Positions 8,898-18,570 of a stretch of DNA of 58,647 nt are shown in pieces (the first letter of the stretch is position 1; each line of letters opens with the position of its first letter). The notes under the pieces are model-generated. The model did not search any database. It was not told the origin of the DNA and was given only the letters and a program-made list of their open reading frames with translations. The translations under genes and the position numbers were made by a program. The stretch spans positions 1 through 58,647 of the forward strand of contig JAIEFR010000024.1 in assembly GCA_029066845.1 (NCBI GenBank), given 5' to 3'. The DNA comes from Clostridia bacterium (GTDB taxonomy: Bacteria; Bacillota; Clostridia; Christensenellales; Borkfalkiaceae).

Positions 8898-8927
8898 AGA
8901 GATTAGGAAATACGGGAGCCGGAAATT

Positions 8928-9593
8928 ATGAAAGTTCTTATTGTCGATGACGAGGATATGATCCGCAACGTGCTCAAAGAGTACGTAGAGTTCGAGGGTA
9001 ACGAGGCTTACGAAGCCGCCGACGGAATGGAGGCGGTGCGTATGTGCAAGGAGGGAGATTTCGACGTCGTTTTGATGGACGTTATGATGCCCCGCCTGGA
9101 CGGCTTTTCCGCAGTCAAGGAAATCAAAAAATTCAAGGATATTCCCGTCATTATGCTCTCGGCGCGCGGCGAGGAGTACGACAAGCTTTTCGGCTTCGAG
9201 ATAGGCGTGGACGACTACGTGACCAAGCCGTTCTCGCCCAAGGAGGTTATGGCGAGAATTAACGTCGTGACCAAGCGCAGAAAGCAGAAGGAAGAAACGG
9301 GCGACGTCGTCACGTTCGAGGGGCTGACGGTGGACTTTGCGGGGCGCAACGTTTTCGTTGACGGCGAAAAAGTCGATTTAACGCCCAAGGAATACGAAAT
9401 TCTATTTTACTTTATAAAGAACAAGGGCATCGCTTTAACGCGCGAAAAGCTGTTGTACGACGTGTGGGGCTTCGATTTCTACGGCGACGACCGCACGGTG
9501 GATACGCACATAAAGATGCTGCGCGCAAACTTAAAGCAGTACCGCAAATTCATTGTCACATTAAGAGGTGTAGGCTATAAGTTCGAAGTCTGA
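8928..9593 (+). CDS. OmpR/PhoB-family response regulator
   Basis: A DNA-binding response regulator of 221 residues. The receiver domain (about 1-118) has the acidic pair in VDDED, the phospho-acceptor D51 in VLMDVMMP, and the lysine of TKPFSP near residue 100. The C-terminal winged helix (about 125-221) ends in the typical TLRGVGYKFEV. The sensor kinase gene follows directly, so this is a cognate pair. No target operon is evident beside it and I cannot assign the signal. Receiver sequence resembles the PhoP/YycF/VanR class broadly; a specific name is not justified. Confidence 0.93.
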   Translation: MKVLIVDDEDMIRNVLKEYVEFEGNEAYEAADGMEAVRMCKEGDFDVVLMDVMMPRLDGFSAVKEIKKFKDIPVIMLSARGEEYDKLFGFEIGVDDYVTKPFSPKEVMARINVVTKRRKQKEETGDVVTFEGLTVDFAGRNVFVDGEKVDLTPKEYEILFYFIKNKGIALTREKLLYDVWGFDFYGDDRTVDTHIKMLRANLKQYRKFIVTLRGVGYKFEV

Positions 9594-9597
9594 AAGG

Positions 9598-11043
9598 GTG
9601 CGCGAAGACAAGCCTAAACGCCCCAAACAATTAAAACTCAAAAGAATAAACAGCACGACCACGATTCTGTGGAGGTATTTCGCCTTTTTCGCGCTGGGCG
9701 TCATAACCGTAATAGCTCTTGTCTGTTACGGTATTTTGGGCAACACTATAATGTCGCAGGAAAAGCGGCGCGTGCGCTCGGTGGGCGAGGAAATGACGCT
9801 TACCGTAAGCGACAGCCGCGTGCCCGAAGCGCTTATCATCCAGAAGATTGCCGACTATTCGCTTACCGACGGCGTGGACGTCTTTATTTTTGCGCCCGAC
9901 GGCACGGTGCGTGCGGGTGCAGCCGTTCAGCCCGAAAAGCTTCAAGCGCTGTACGATTCCGTAAACGCCAAAGTGGGCGAGTGGGAGGACGGAAAGAAAG
10001 CGGAGTTTTCCTCGCGCGACGGCAACAAGACGACCTTCAACTACGCCTCGTGCGTGCACCTGCGCGGCGAGGAGCCTTGCAAGCTGCTCGTCCGCTATCC
10101 CGTAACTCACATTGCGGCGGCTATAAACCAGATTAAAATTTACGTGCTTATAGTGTCACTTGCCGCGTTTTTAATCGCCTTTTTCATTTCCTATTCGCTT
10201 GCCAACAAGCTGTCCGGTCCCATAAGAAATATTTCGGGCACGGCAAAAAAGCTTGCCGCGGGCGATTACGAAGTGCAGTTCAATTCCGCCGAGTATGCCG
10301 AGATTGCAACCCTTTCGGACACGCTCAACTATATGAAGGACGAAATACGAAAGAGCGACCAGTTCCAGAAGGAGCTGCTAGCCAACGTCTCGCACGACCT
10401 CAAAACGCCGCTGACTATGATAAAGGCATACGCCTCTATGATACAGGAAATTTCGGGCGACGACCCCGAGAAGAGGGCGAAGCACTTGCAGGTAATTATC
10501 GACGAAGCCGACCGCCTTACGGGCTTGGTCAACGACATTTTGAGCACTTCCAAGATAACCTCAGGGCTGGAACAGCTGAATAAAAAGGTCATAAATTTAA
10601 CCGAACTTTTATACGGAGTCATAAACAAATTCAGCTACCTGCAGGAAACGCAGGGCTACAACATAATGGTGGACGTGGAGTCCAACCTGTACACCCTCGC
10701 CGACGAGGAGCAGATTTATCAGGTCATATACAACCTTATATCCAATGCCGTCAACTACACGGGAGAGGATAAGACGGTTTATATCTCGCTCAAATTCGAC
10801 GCGGAGGGGCAGCGCATAAAATTTGCCGTACGCGACACGGGCAAGGGTATTGCGGAGGACGAGCTCGCCCACATCTGGGACAGGTACTACCGCAGTAAGG
10901 ACAGTCACCTGCGCCCCGTCAAGGGCACGGGACTGGGTCTGAACATAGTCAAGGTCATATTGCAAAAGCACGCCTTCAACTTCGGCGTTAACACAAAAGA
11001 AGGCGAAGGCTCGACCTTCTTCGTCGATTTCCCCGTAGCTTAA
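9598..11043 (+). CDS. Membrane sensor histidine kinase (HAMP, HisKA, HATPase)
   Basis: Partner kinase of the preceding regulator, 481 residues. Two membrane helices (about 24-47 and 181-203) flank an extracytoplasmic sensor domain of about 130 residues. HAMP follows (about 203-256), then the dimerisation domain with phospho-acceptor H266 in NVSHDLKTPLTM, and the ATPase domain with N box (LISNAVNYTG), G1 (DTGKGI) and G2 (KGTGLGL). The start is a GTG five bases after the regulator stop; no ATG in that frame is available upstream and an AAAGG lies too close to be a good ribosome site, so translation is probably coupled. A strong terminator follows immediately. Confidence 0.93.
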   Translation: MREDKPKRPKQLKLKRINSTTTILWRYFAFFALGVITVIALVCYGILGNTIMSQEKRRVRSVGEEMTLTVSDSRVPEALIIQKIADYSLTDGVDVFIFAPDGTVRAGAAVQPEKLQALYDSVNAKVGEWEDGKKAEFSSRDGNKTTFNYASCVHLRGEEPCKLLVRYPVTHIAAAINQIKIYVLIVSLAAFLIAFFISYSLANKLSGPIRNISGTAKKLAAGDYEVQFNSAEYAEIATLSDTLNYMKDEIRKSDQFQKELLANVSHDLKTPLTMIKAYASMIQEISGDDPEKRAKHLQVIIDEADRLTGLVNDILSTSKITSGLEQLNKKVINLTELLYGVINKFSYLQETQGYNIMVDVESNLYTLADEEQIYQVIYNLISNAVNYTGEDKTVYISLKFDAEGQRIKFAVRDTGKGIAEDELAHIWDRYYRSKDSHLRPVKGTGLGLNIVKVILQKHAFNFGVNTKEGEGSTFFVDFPVA

Positions 11044-11046
11044 ATA

Positions 11047-11086
11047 AAATCAACCGAGGGTAACGCCCTCGGTTGATTTATTTTTT
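11047..11086 (+). terminator. Rho-independent terminator of the two-component operon
   Basis: Stem AAATCAACCGAGGG / CCCTCGGTTGATTT followed by ATTTTTT. The right arm contains the -35 element of the next gene. Confidence 0.9.
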
Positions 11087-11101
11087 GCGCGGTGTTATAA
11101 T
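11073..11101 (+). promoter_or_regulatory. Promoter of tcdA, placed for a leaderless mRNA
   Basis: TTGATT (11073-11078), 17-nt spacer, TATAAT (11096-11101), then six bases and the ATG at 11108. The normal start distance puts +1 on the A of the start codon, and there is no Shine-Dalgarno sequence. Confidence 0.75.
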
Positions 11102-11107
11102 GCGGTT

Positions 11108-11806
11108 ATGCAGGAAGAGTTTAAAAGGACCGCCCTTATGCTGGGCGAAGATGCAATAGAAAAACTTTCGAAGTGCCGCGTAGCCGTGTTCGGTCTGGGC
11201 GGCGTTGGCGGTTACGTCGTTGAAGCGCTTGCGCGCGGCGGCGTGGGCGCGCTCGATTTAATCGACGGCGACAAGATTTCAGTCACCAATATAAACCGTC
11301 AGATTCTGGCTTTGCAGACGACCATAGGCGAGTATAAGGCGGAGGCGGCAAAGCGGCGCGTTGCGGAAATAAATCCGCATATATGCGCTGTCGGGCACAG
11401 TATCTACTTTGACGGCGCAACTTTAAGCGACTTCGATTTCACCGCCTACGACTACGTAGTGGACGCCATCGACAGCGTTACTTCCAAGCTGCTCCTTGCC
11501 GAGCAGTGTCAAAAGGCTGGCACGCCTCTTATATCCTGTATGGGCACGGGCAACAAGCTCGACCCTATGGCGTTCAAGGTCGCTGACATATCAAAGACTT
11601 CGGTCTGTCCGCTGGCGCGCGTAATGCGCAGGGAGCTGAAAAAGCGCGGCGTCGAAAAACTCAAAGTCGTCTATTCGGAGGAAACTCCGCGCCGTGCAGA
11701 TAACGGGGAGGAGGATGCGCGCGTTCCCGCCTCGGTGTCCTTCGTGCCGCCCGCCGCGGGGCTTTTAATCGCCGCAACGGTAATAAAGGAGTTGCTCGGT
11801 CTTTAA
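11108..11806 (+). CDS. tcdA: tRNA threonylcarbamoyladenosine dehydratase (E1-like)
   Basis: ThiF/HesA-fold ATP-dependent enzyme that cyclises t6A37 of ANN-decoding tRNAs to ct6A. The 232-residue protein has the nucleotide-binding GLGGVGGYV at about 29-37, the downstream acidic residue in LIDGD, the conserved INRQI stretch, DAIDSV, and MGTGNKLDP, all typical of the TcdA/CsdL family. A Cys-containing VCPLARVMR segment and a short C-terminal helix complete the fold. It is transcribed alone from its own promoter. The start has no ribosome site and appears to be leaderless. No csdA/csdE-type sulfur-transfer gene is adjacent. Confidence 0.93.
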   Translation: MQEEFKRTALMLGEDAIEKLSKCRVAVFGLGGVGGYVVEALARGGVGALDLIDGDKISVTNINRQILALQTTIGEYKAEAAKRRVAEINPHICAVGHSIYFDGATLSDFDFTAYDYVVDAIDSVTSKLLLAEQCQKAGTPLISCMGTGNKLDPMAFKVADISKTSVCPLARVMRRELKKRGVEKLKVVYSEETPRRADNGEEDARVPASVSFVPPAAGLLIAATVIKELLGL

Positions 11807-11858
11807 CGCGGTTACAAATTCTTCCATTTAAATTTTGCGGCTTTTGTCAATAATTCAT

Positions 11859-11915
11859 TTGCTTTTTTTCAAAGCCGGTTTTATAATTAAACATAACTAA
11901 AAAAACTTTTGTTCA
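11859..11915 (+). promoter_or_regulatory. uvrB leader: weak promoter and degenerate LexA-like site
   Basis: TATAAT at 11882-11887 with only a weak -35 (TTGCTT, 11859-11864, 17-nt spacer). Twenty bases further, 11902-11915 reads AAAACTTTTGTTCA: one half (GTTC) fits the LexA box, the other (AAAC) has lost a base. Plausible as a weak SOS site since uvrB is SOS-controlled in Bacillus, but not proven. Confidence 0.4.
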
Positions 11916-11925
11916 CATTCCGAAA

Positions 11926-13893
11926 ATGCAATTCAAACTCAAATCGAAATTCAATCCCACGGGCGACCAGCCGCAGGCGATAGAGCAGCTTGTGGAGGGC
12001 GTAAAGGACGGAATACGCACGCAGGTGCTTCTGGGCGTAACGGGCTCGGGCAAGACCTTCACTATGGCAAACGTCATAAAAGAGGTCAACCGCCCCACGC
12101 TTGTCATCGCCCACAATAAAACGCTTGCGGCGCAGCTGTGCAACGAATTCAAGGAGTTCTTCCCCGAAAACCGCGTGGAGTATTTCGTTTCCTATTACGA
12201 CTACTATCAGCCCGAAAGCTATATCCCCTCGACCGATACCTATATCGAAAAGGATATGAGCTTAAACGACGAGATTGACAAGCTGCGCAACTCCGCGACC
12301 AGCTCTCTCGGCGAGAGGGAGGACGTCATAGTCGTCGCTTCGGTTTCGTGCATTTACGGCCTGGGTGCGCCCGAGGAATATTTCCGCCTTTCAATATCGC
12401 TGCGCCCGGGCGATGAGCTTTCGCGCGACGCGCTGATCCGCAGACTTGTCGAAATACAGTATCAGCGCAACGACACCGACTTTCACCGCACCTGTTTCAG
12501 GGTGCGCGGCGATACGGTGGAAATCTTCCCCGCAAGCAATTCGGAGGTGGCAATCCGCGTCGAGTTTTTCGGCGACGAGATTGACAGAATATGCGAAGAG
12601 GACGCGCTTACGGGCAATATAATTTCCCAGCTTTCGCACGTGCTAATCTTCCCCGCAAGCCAGTACGCCGTCGGCAACGACAAGATGCAAAGCGCGCTCT
12701 CTATGATAGAGGTCGATATGCAAAACGAGGTCAAGGCGTTCCGCGACGAGGGCAAGCTTTTGGAGGCGCAAAGGCTGGAACAGCGTACGCAGTACGACCT
12801 GGAAATGATGCGCGAAATAGGCTATTGCAGCGGCGTTGAAAACTACTCGCGCTACTTCGACGGGCGCGCCCCCGGCGAGCCGTCTTTCACGCTGTTGGAC
12901 TATTTTCCCGCAGGCAAATTTTTAGTGTTCATAGACGAAAGCCATATGACTATACCGCAGATACGCGCAATGTACCACGGCGACCGCTCGCGCAAGGACA
13001 ACCTTGTAGGCTACGGCTTCCGCCTCAAATCGGCGTACGACAACAGACCGCTGACCTTCGAGGAATTCGACGCGCGCGTGCCCCAGCTCATCTGCGTTTC
13101 GGCAACGCCCGCCCCCTACGAAATGGAGCAGGCGGGGCAGGTGGTGGAACAGCTCATACGTCCCACGGGACTATTAGACCCCGAGGTGACAATACGCCCC
13201 ACCAAGGGACAGATTGACGACCTTCTGGGCGAGATAAACTCAGTCGTAGCCGGCGGCGGCAAGGTGCTCGTCACCACTATGACCAAGCGTATGGCGGAAA
13301 ACCTTACCGACTATTTAAAGGAGCACGGCAAGCGCGTGCGCTATATGCACTCGGACATAGACGCGCTGGAGCGCATCGACATAATCAACGGACTGCGCGG
13401 CGACGAATTCGACGTGCTGTGCGGCATCAACCTTTTAAGGGAGGGGCTGGACCTTCCCGAGGTCAAGCTGGTTGCAATTCTGGACGCGGACAAGGAAGGC
13501 TTTCTGCGCAGCGAAACCTCGCTTGTGCAGACCATAGGCAGAGCGGCGCGTAACGCCGAAGGGCGCGTTATAATGTACGCCGACGAAATAACCGGCAGTA
13601 TGCGCCGTGCAATCGACGAAACCGAACGCCGCCGCAAGATACAGAGCGAGTACAACAAGGCGCACGGAATAGTGCCCAAAACCATAATAAAGGAAGCCAA
13701 AATCTCGCTTGGTATAACCAGCAAAAAGAGCTCGTCGGACGATATAAAACTTGCGGATATTCCCGCGGAAATCGAAAAATTGAAGGCGCTTATGAAGATT
13801 GCTTCCGCACAGCTGGACTTCGAACGCGCAATAGAAATCCGCGACACCATTTCCCAACTCAAAAAGAAGCTTTTGAAAGCTAAAAAATCATAA
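11926..13893 (+). CDS. uvrB: Excinuclease ABC subunit B
   Basis: Damage-verifying helicase of nucleotide excision repair; it is loaded by UvrA and recruits UvrC. Visible in 655 residues: Walker [16 protein letters not shown] near 38, the beta-hairpin tyrosines in [12 protein letters not shown] near 93-104 that insert into the duplex, the DESH box near 337, helicase motif V/VI (GRAARN) near 540, and the C-terminal UVR coiled coil that contacts UvrC. The N terminus [20 protein letters not shown] matches the family start, so ATG 11926 is right although there is no Shine-Dalgarno sequence. uvrA follows after five bases. Confidence 0.96.
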   Translation: MQFKLKSKFNPTGDQPQAIEQLVEGVKDGIRTQVLLGVTGSGKTFTMANVIKEVNRPTLVIAHNKTLAAQLCNEFKEFFPENRVEYFVSYYDYYQPESYIPSTDTYIEKDMSLNDEIDKLRNSATSSLGEREDVIVVASVSCIYGLGAPEEYFRLSISLRPGDELSRDALIRRLVEIQYQRNDTDFHRTCFRVRGDTVEIFPASNSEVAIRVEFFGDEIDRICEEDALTGNIISQLSHVLIFPASQYAVGNDKMQSALSMIEVDMQNEVKAFRDEGKLLEAQRLEQRTQYDLEMMREIGYCSGVENYSRYFDGRAPGEPSFTLLDYFPAGKFLVFIDESHMTIPQIRAMYHGDRSRKDNLVGYGFRLKSAYDNRPLTFEEFDARVPQLICVSATPAPYEMEQAGQVVEQLIRPTGLLDPEVTIRPTKGQIDDLLGEINSVVAGGGKVLVTTMTKRMAENLTDYLKEHGKRVRYMHSDIDALERIDIINGLRGDEFDVLCGINLLREGLDLPEVKLVAILDADKEGFLRSETSLVQTIGRAARNAEGRVIMYADEITGSMRRAIDETERRRKIQSEYNKAHGIVPKTIIKEAKISLGITSKKSSSDDIKLADIPAEIEKLKALMKIASAQLDFERAIEIRDTISQLKKKLLKAKKS

Positions 13894-13898
13894 AGAAA

Positions 13899-16712
13899 AT
13901 GAAAGAAGAAATTTACGTTAAAGGCGCAAAGGAAAACAATTTAAAGAATATCGACGTCCACATTCCCCGCAACAAACTCACGGTTTTCACGGGGCTTTCG
14001 GGCAGCGGTAAATCGACGCTCGCTTTCGATACGATTTTTGCCGAGGGGCAGAGGCGGTATATCGAAAGCCTTTCGTCGTACGCGCGCCAGTTTTTGGGGC
14101 AGATGGAAAAGCCCGACGTCGAGCTTATCGACGGGCTTTCCCCCGCAATTTCAATCGACCAGAAAACGACGTCGCACAACCCGCGTTCGACTGTCGGCAC
14201 GGTCACGGAAATTTACGACTATTTCCGTCTGCTGTTCGCGCGCGTGGGCGTTCCCCACTGTCCCGAGTGCGGCAGGGAGATAAGGCGGCAGTCGGTTGAC
14301 GAAATCGCCGATAAGGTTATGCTTATGCCCGCGGGCAGTAAGATTATGGTGGAAGCCCCCGTCGTCCGCGGCAAAAAGGGCGAGTTCGTCAAGGAGCTTG
14401 CATCCTACAAAAAGAGCGGTTACGGCAGGGTGAAAATCGACGGCTCGGTCTACGACCTGCAGGAAGAAATTCACTTGGAAAAGAATATCCGTCACAATAT
14501 ATCGGTAATAGTTGACAGGTTAGTCGTCAAGGAGGGCGTTTTAAAGCGCCTTACGGACAGCCTGGAAAGCGCGCTCAAACTCGCCGACGGACTTGTGGTC
14601 ATCGACTGCGAAGGGAAGGAGGATTTGTATTCCACCAAGTACGCCTGCCCCGACTGCGGAATATCCTTAGAAGAAATCGAACCCCGACTGTTCTCGTTCA
14701 ACACCCCTTGGGGCGCGTGCCCCGAGTGTTCGGGTCTGGGCTTCAAGCAGATAATCGACCCCGACCTGATTTGTCCCGACAAGAGCAAGTCGCTCAGAGA
14801 CGGCGCGATTAAAATAAGCGGCTGGAATCTGGACAGCTCGGCAATGACCCAGATGTATCTTTCCTCGCTTTCCAAGGTCTACGGCTTCTCGCTGGACGTT
14901 CCCGTAAGCGAGCTGCCCGACGGCGTATACGATATGCTTATGTACGGCAACGGCGGCGAAAAGATTGATTTGCAGTACAACGCGCACCGCTTTTCGGGAA
15001 GCTATAAAACCGCGTGGGAGGGCTTTGCCGCCAACCTGCAACGCCGCTACAATCAGACCAGTTCGGACAGCGTTAAGTGGGATATAGAGCGGTATATGCG
15101 CACGTCGGACTGCCCCTGCTGTCACGGCAAACGCCTTAAAAAAGAGGCGCTTGCTGTCACCGTCGGAGGTAGGAATATCGCCGAAATCTGCGATATGTCG
15201 GTGGAGGATTTAAGGGCGTTTTCCGACTTTTCCTTCTTCACGCCCACCGAGCATATGATTGCGGACAACATAATAAAGGAAATCAACAGCCGCATAAGCT
15301 TTATGGAAAACGTGGGGCTGGGCTATCTTACTCTGTCGCGTTCGGCGGCAACCCTGTCGGGCGGCGAGAGCCAGCGCATACGCCTTGCAACGCAGATAGG
15401 CAGCGCGCTCACGGGCGTTTTATATATTCTCGACGAGCCGTCCATAGGTCTGCACCAGCGCGATAACCTCAAGCTTTTGAATTCGTTAAAGGGCTTGCGC
15501 GATCTTGGCAACACGCTCATAGTGGTGGAGCACGACGAGGATACAATCAGGGCGGCGGACTATATAGTTGACATAGGACCCAAGGCGGGCGTGCACGGCG
15601 GCGAGGTCGTCGCGTGCGGCACGCAGGAAGATATTATGGCTCAGCCGCTGTCCATTACGGGCGACTTCCTCGCGGGGCGCAGGAGCATAAAGGTCCCCGA
15701 AAGGCGCGCCCAAAGCGACGGCAGATTTTTCAAGCTCAGCGGTTGCCGTCAGAACAATTTAAAGGGCATAGACGTGCAGTTCCCCGTCGGGCTTATAACT
15801 TCGGTTACGGGCGTTTCGGGAAGCGGCAAGTCCAGCCTTGTCAACGAAATTCTATATCCATATCTCGCAAACAAACTCAACGGCGCGCGCAAAAAGCTTG
15901 GCAACGCGGAAGGGTACGAGGGCATCGAATATTTCGATAAGGTCATCGCAATCGACCAGCAGCCCATAGGCAGAACGCCGCGCAGTAACCCCGCAACGTA
16001 TACGGGCGTATTCACAATGATACGCGACCTTTTTGCCGCCACACCCGACGCCAAGGAGAGGGGATACAAGAGCGGAAGGTTTTCCTTCAACGTCGCGGGC
16101 GGCAGGTGCGAGCACTGTCAGGGCGACGGCATTTTGCAGATAGCAATGCACTTTCTGCCCGACATCTTCGTTCCGTGCGAGGTATGCGGCGGCAAGCGCT
16201 ACAACCGCGAAACGCTGGAGGTCAAGTACAAGGGCAAATCCATTTCCGACGTGCTGGAAATGACCATAGACGAAGCGGCGGAATTCTTCGCGCCCGTTAC
16301 TTCCATATACAACAAACTGAAGACGCTTGTGGACGTCGGGCTCGGCTATATCAAGCTAGGACAGAGCGCAACCACGCTTTCGGGCGGCGAGGCGCAGAGG
16401 GTAAAGCTTGCGACAGAGCTTTCGAAGCGCGGCACAGGTAAGACCTTCTATATCCTGGACGAACCGACTACCGGTCTGCACACCTACGACGTCGAAAAGC
16501 TGGTCAATATTCTTGCGCGGCTGCGCGACGGCGGCAACACGGTTGTGGTGATAGAGCATAATCTGGACGTTATAAAGACCTCCGACTGGATAATAGATTT
16601 AGGACCGGAGGGCGGCGACAGGGGAGGCACGCTGATTGCCTGCGGCACTCCCGAACAGGTTGCGCAGTGTGAGCAAAGCTACACGGGGCAATTCTTGAAG
16701 GATATTTTATAA
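13899..16712 (+). CDS. uvrA: Excinuclease ABC subunit A
   Basis: DNA-damage sensor ATPase of nucleotide excision repair, 937 residues, forming the UvrA2B2 complex with the preceding gene product. Two ABC modules are visible: Walker [14 protein letters not shown] near 30 and [13 protein letters not shown] near 640, with signature motifs [14 protein letters not shown] near 490 and [14 protein letters not shown] near 830, each followed by a LDEP Walker B. Zinc-binding CxxC pairs are present in each half (CPECG near 124, CPDCG near 252, CEHCQG and CEVCGG near 735-765). Length is normal. The start at 13899 has only a weak ribosome site and is probably coupled to uvrB. uvrC is not in the window. 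Confidence 0.96.
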   Translation: MKEEIYVKGAKENNLKNIDVHIPRNKLTVFTGLSGSGKSTLAFDTIFAEGQRRYIESLSSYARQFLGQMEKPDVELIDGLSPAISIDQKTTSHNPRSTVGTVTEIYDYFRLLFARVGVPHCPECGREIRRQSVDEIADKVMLMPAGSKIMVEAPVVRGKKGEFVKELASYKKSGYGRVKIDGSVYDLQEEIHLEKNIRHNISVIVDRLVVKEGVLKRLTDSLESALKLADGLVVIDCEGKEDLYSTKYACPDCGISLEEIEPRLFSFNTPWGACPECSGLGFKQIIDPDLICPDKSKSLRDGAIKISGWNLDSSAMTQMYLSSLSKVYGFSLDVPVSELPDGVYDMLMYGNGGEKIDLQYNAHRFSGSYKTAWEGFAANLQRRYNQTSSDSVKWDIERYMRTSDCPCCHGKRLKKEALAVTVGGRNIAEICDMSVEDLRAFSDFSFFTPTEHMIADNIIKEINSRISFMENVGLGYLTLSRSAATLSGGESQRIRLATQIGSALTGVLYILDEPSIGLHQRDNLKLLNSLKGLRDLGNTLIVVEHDEDTIRAADYIVDIGPKAGVHGGEVVACGTQEDIMAQPLSITGDFLAGRRSIKVPERRAQSDGRFFKLSGCRQNNLKGIDVQFPVGLITSVTGVSGSGKSSLVNEILYPYLANKLNGARKKLGNAEGYEGIEYFDKVIAIDQQPIGRTPRSNPATYTGVFTMIRDLFAATPDAKERGYKSGRFSFNVAGGRCEHCQGDGILQIAMHFLPDIFVPCEVCGGKRYNRETLEVKYKGKSISDVLEMTIDEAAEFFAPVTSIYNKLKTLVDVGLGYIKLGQSATTLSGGEAQRVKLATELSKRGTGKTFYILDEPTTGLHTYDVEKLVNILARLRDGGNTVVVIEHNLDVIKTSDWIIDLGPEGGDRGGTLIACGTPEQVAQCEQSYTGQFLKDIL

Positions 16713-16725
16713 ACGGAAAATTTCA

Positions 16726-16766
16726 AAAGTGCGGCGGAGCTGAAAAGCTCCGCCGCACTTTACTTT
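16726..16766 (+). terminator. Rho-independent terminator after uvrA
   Basis: Perfect stem AAAGTGCGGCGGAGCT / AGCTCCGCCGCACTTT with a GAAA loop, followed by a short T-rich stretch. Confidence 0.9.
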
Positions 16767-16847
16767 ATACAAACCTTAACAAAATAAAGCAGCGCGGAAT
16801 ACCTTGATAGTACGGTAAAAATCTATCTGTAAGGAAGTGCTCTCAAT

Positions 16848-17357
16848 ATGCCCAAACCTCTCATTGCGGAAGGGGGATATCCCTCGCTTAAGGACCTACA
16901 ATGCGACGCCTACGCCGCGCGGATAATTTCCTCGGCATACGCCACTTCGGCAGGCGAATTAAACGCTACGTTGCAGTATATCTATCACTCAATCAACTTT
17001 GCGTACAAAAATGACGAAAAGCGGGCGGAACTTTTAAAGAGCATTGCAATCGCCGAAATGCACCATCTAGACCTGCTGGGCGAAGCCCTTATGCGGCTGG
17101 GCGCGCCTCCCGTGTACAGCTTTGCGCCGCCCGCGCACTACAACTTTTATTCCACTAAATTCGTCGCCTATTCGCGATCGCTGCGCAATATGATAGAGGA
17201 CGACATAATGGGCGAAAAGTACGCCATATACGGCTACGAACGTATGCTGCCGCGCCTTAAAAACGACACTCTGCGCGCGCTTATCTGCCGCATACTCGAA
17301 GACGAGCAGCTACACGTAGAAGTATTGAAATCGAGCTTGGAGGGACTATCCTGTTGA
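16848..17357 (+). CDS. Ferritin-like diiron protein
   Basis: A 169-residue four-helix-bundle protein. Carboxylate and histidine ligands can be placed: E37 (GELNATLQY), E70 and H73 (EMHH), E123 (MGEKYAIYGY), E153 and H156 (EDEQLH), the EX(n)ExxH-EX(n)ExxH pattern of rubrerythrin, bacterioferritin and manganese catalase relatives. No rubredoxin domain is present. Likely binds two iron or manganese ions and deals with peroxide or stores metal. Spore-coat CotJC-like catalases are distant relatives, but sequence outside the ligands does not support that name. Start is fixed by AAGGAAG about ten bases upstream. Its TGA lies inside the -35 element of the next gene. Confidence 0.8.
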   Translation: MPKPLIAEGGYPSLKDLQCDAYAARIISSAYATSAGELNATLQYIYHSINFAYKNDEKRAELLKSIAIAEMHHLDLLGEALMRLGAPPVYSFAPPAHYNFYSTKFVAYSRSLRNMIEDDIMGEKYAIYGYERMLPRLKNDTLRALICRILEDEQLHVEVLKSSLEGLSC

Positions 17358-17382
17358 CATAACCGCCAATAAGATGTAAAAT
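17354..17382 (+). promoter_or_regulatory. Promoter of the BaiN-like flavoprotein gene, leaderless arrangement
   Basis: TTGACA (17354-17359), 17-nt spacer, TAAAAT (17377-17382), six bases, then ATG 17389. Predicted +1 is the A of the start codon. Confidence 0.8.
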
Positions 17383-17388
17383 TACACT

Positions 17389-18570
17389 ATGCAAAAATAC
17401 GATGTTGCCGTAATAGGCGGAGGCGCCGCAGGGCTTGCGTGCGCGGTGAGCTTAAAGCGGCGTGAACGTAATTTATCCGTAATAATTATAGAGGCGGGTG
17501 AGCGCGCCGGCAGAAAAATCGCGGCAAGCGGCAACGGTCAGGGAAACCTTTCCAACGCCGATATGCGCGCGTGCCATTACCACGGAAGCGGCTTGTCGCT
17601 TGCCGAAAAGCTGTGCTGTACGGGTGCGTACAATCCGCTTGATTTGTTCGATTTTCTGTTCACTACCGATAAGGCGGGGCGCATATATCCCGCGGGCAAA
17701 CAGGCTTCGGCTATCTCCGACTGCCTTTTGCGCAATGCGGAAAAACTCGGCGTTGCGTTAAAGCTTTCAACCAAAGTCACGGCAATAGAAAGGGGCTTCA
17801 AGCTGACGTTGTCGGACGGCTCGCGCATTGCGGCGGACAGGGTTGTTCTGGCGGCGGGCGGCAAGGCGCAAAAGCAGTTCGGCACGGACGGCGGCGGATT
17901 TGCCCTCGCACAGTCGCTGGGGCATACGGTAACTAAGCTGGAGCCGTCGCTCGTTCAGCTCAAATGCGACACGCGCCATATCAAGACGTTAAAGGGCATA
18001 CGCACCGAATGTAAGGTCACAGCTTACGGCGCGGACGGCGCGCTGCTGGGCACGGCTTCGGGCGACGTCATATTCACAGACTACGGCGTTTCGGGCAACG
18101 CAATATTTTATATATCCGCATACTGCGCGGGGGTGAACGGCGCAAAGCTCTCGCTTGAATTTCTGCCCGAAATTTCCAAAGAGGAAATCGTGCGCGACGT
18201 GGAGCGCAAGGCAAAATGCGGCTATCCGCAGTCAGAGCTTTTATGCGGCACTCTGCACAACCAGCTCGGCAGGGCGGTAATAAAACGCTGCCAAAGCGGC
18301 GCGCCCGAGGAGATTGCCTCTATGGTTAAAAACTTCACGCTGGACGTCGAGGGCAGTCTGGGCTTCGACTACGCGCAGGTCACAAAGGGCGGCGTACACG
18401 CAAAGGACGTCGGCGACGATTTGCAGAGTAGGCTGGTGTCAAATCTCTATTTTGCGGGCGAGGTTCTGGACGTGGACGGCGACTGCGGCGGCTACAATCT
18501 GACGTGGGCTTTCGCAAGCGGTATGCACGTTGCCAAGTGCATTTCCGACAGTTACAATTCCGATGATTAA
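17389..18570 (+). CDS. BaiN/HI0933-family FAD-dependent oxidoreductase
   Basis: Flavoprotein of 393 residues in the aminoacetone oxidase/BaiN family. The N-terminal dinucleotide-binding motif VAVIGGGAAGLACAV is at about 7-21, followed by EAGERAGRKIAASGNGQGN, the family hallmark. LAAGGKAQKQFGTDGGGFALA lies mid-protein, and the C-terminal FAD motif YFAGEVLDVDGDCGGYNL is near 350-368. BaiN of bile-acid degraders reduces steroid enoyl intermediates, but most family members have no known substrate and no bai genes are near. Its last eight bases overlap the start of the next flavoprotein, suggesting one operon with coupled translation. Confidence 0.88.
   Translation: MQKYDVAVIGGGAAGLACAVSLKRRERNLSVIIIEAGERAGRKIAASGNGQGNLSNADMRACHYHGSGLSLAEKLCCTGAYNPLDLFDFLFTTDKAGRIYPAGKQASAISDCLLRNAEKLGVALKLSTKVTAIERGFKLTLSDGSRIAADRVVLAAGGKAQKQFGTDGGGFALAQSLGHTVTKLEPSLVQLKCDTRHIKTLKGIRTECKVTAYGADGALLGTASGDVIFTDYGVSGNAIFYISAYCAGVNGAKLSLEFLPEISKEEIVRDVERKAKCGYPQSELLCGTLHNQLGRAVIKRCQSGAPEEIASMVKNFTLDVEGSLGFDYAQVTKGGVHAKDVGDDLQSRLVSNLYFAGEVLDVDGDCGGYNLTWAFASGMHVAKCISDSYNSDD

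Noticed and set aside
16810-16823. 14-base sequence GTACGGTAAAAATC found again at about 52817-52830
   Set aside because: In a window of this size a few such chance matches are expected; the surroundings differ.
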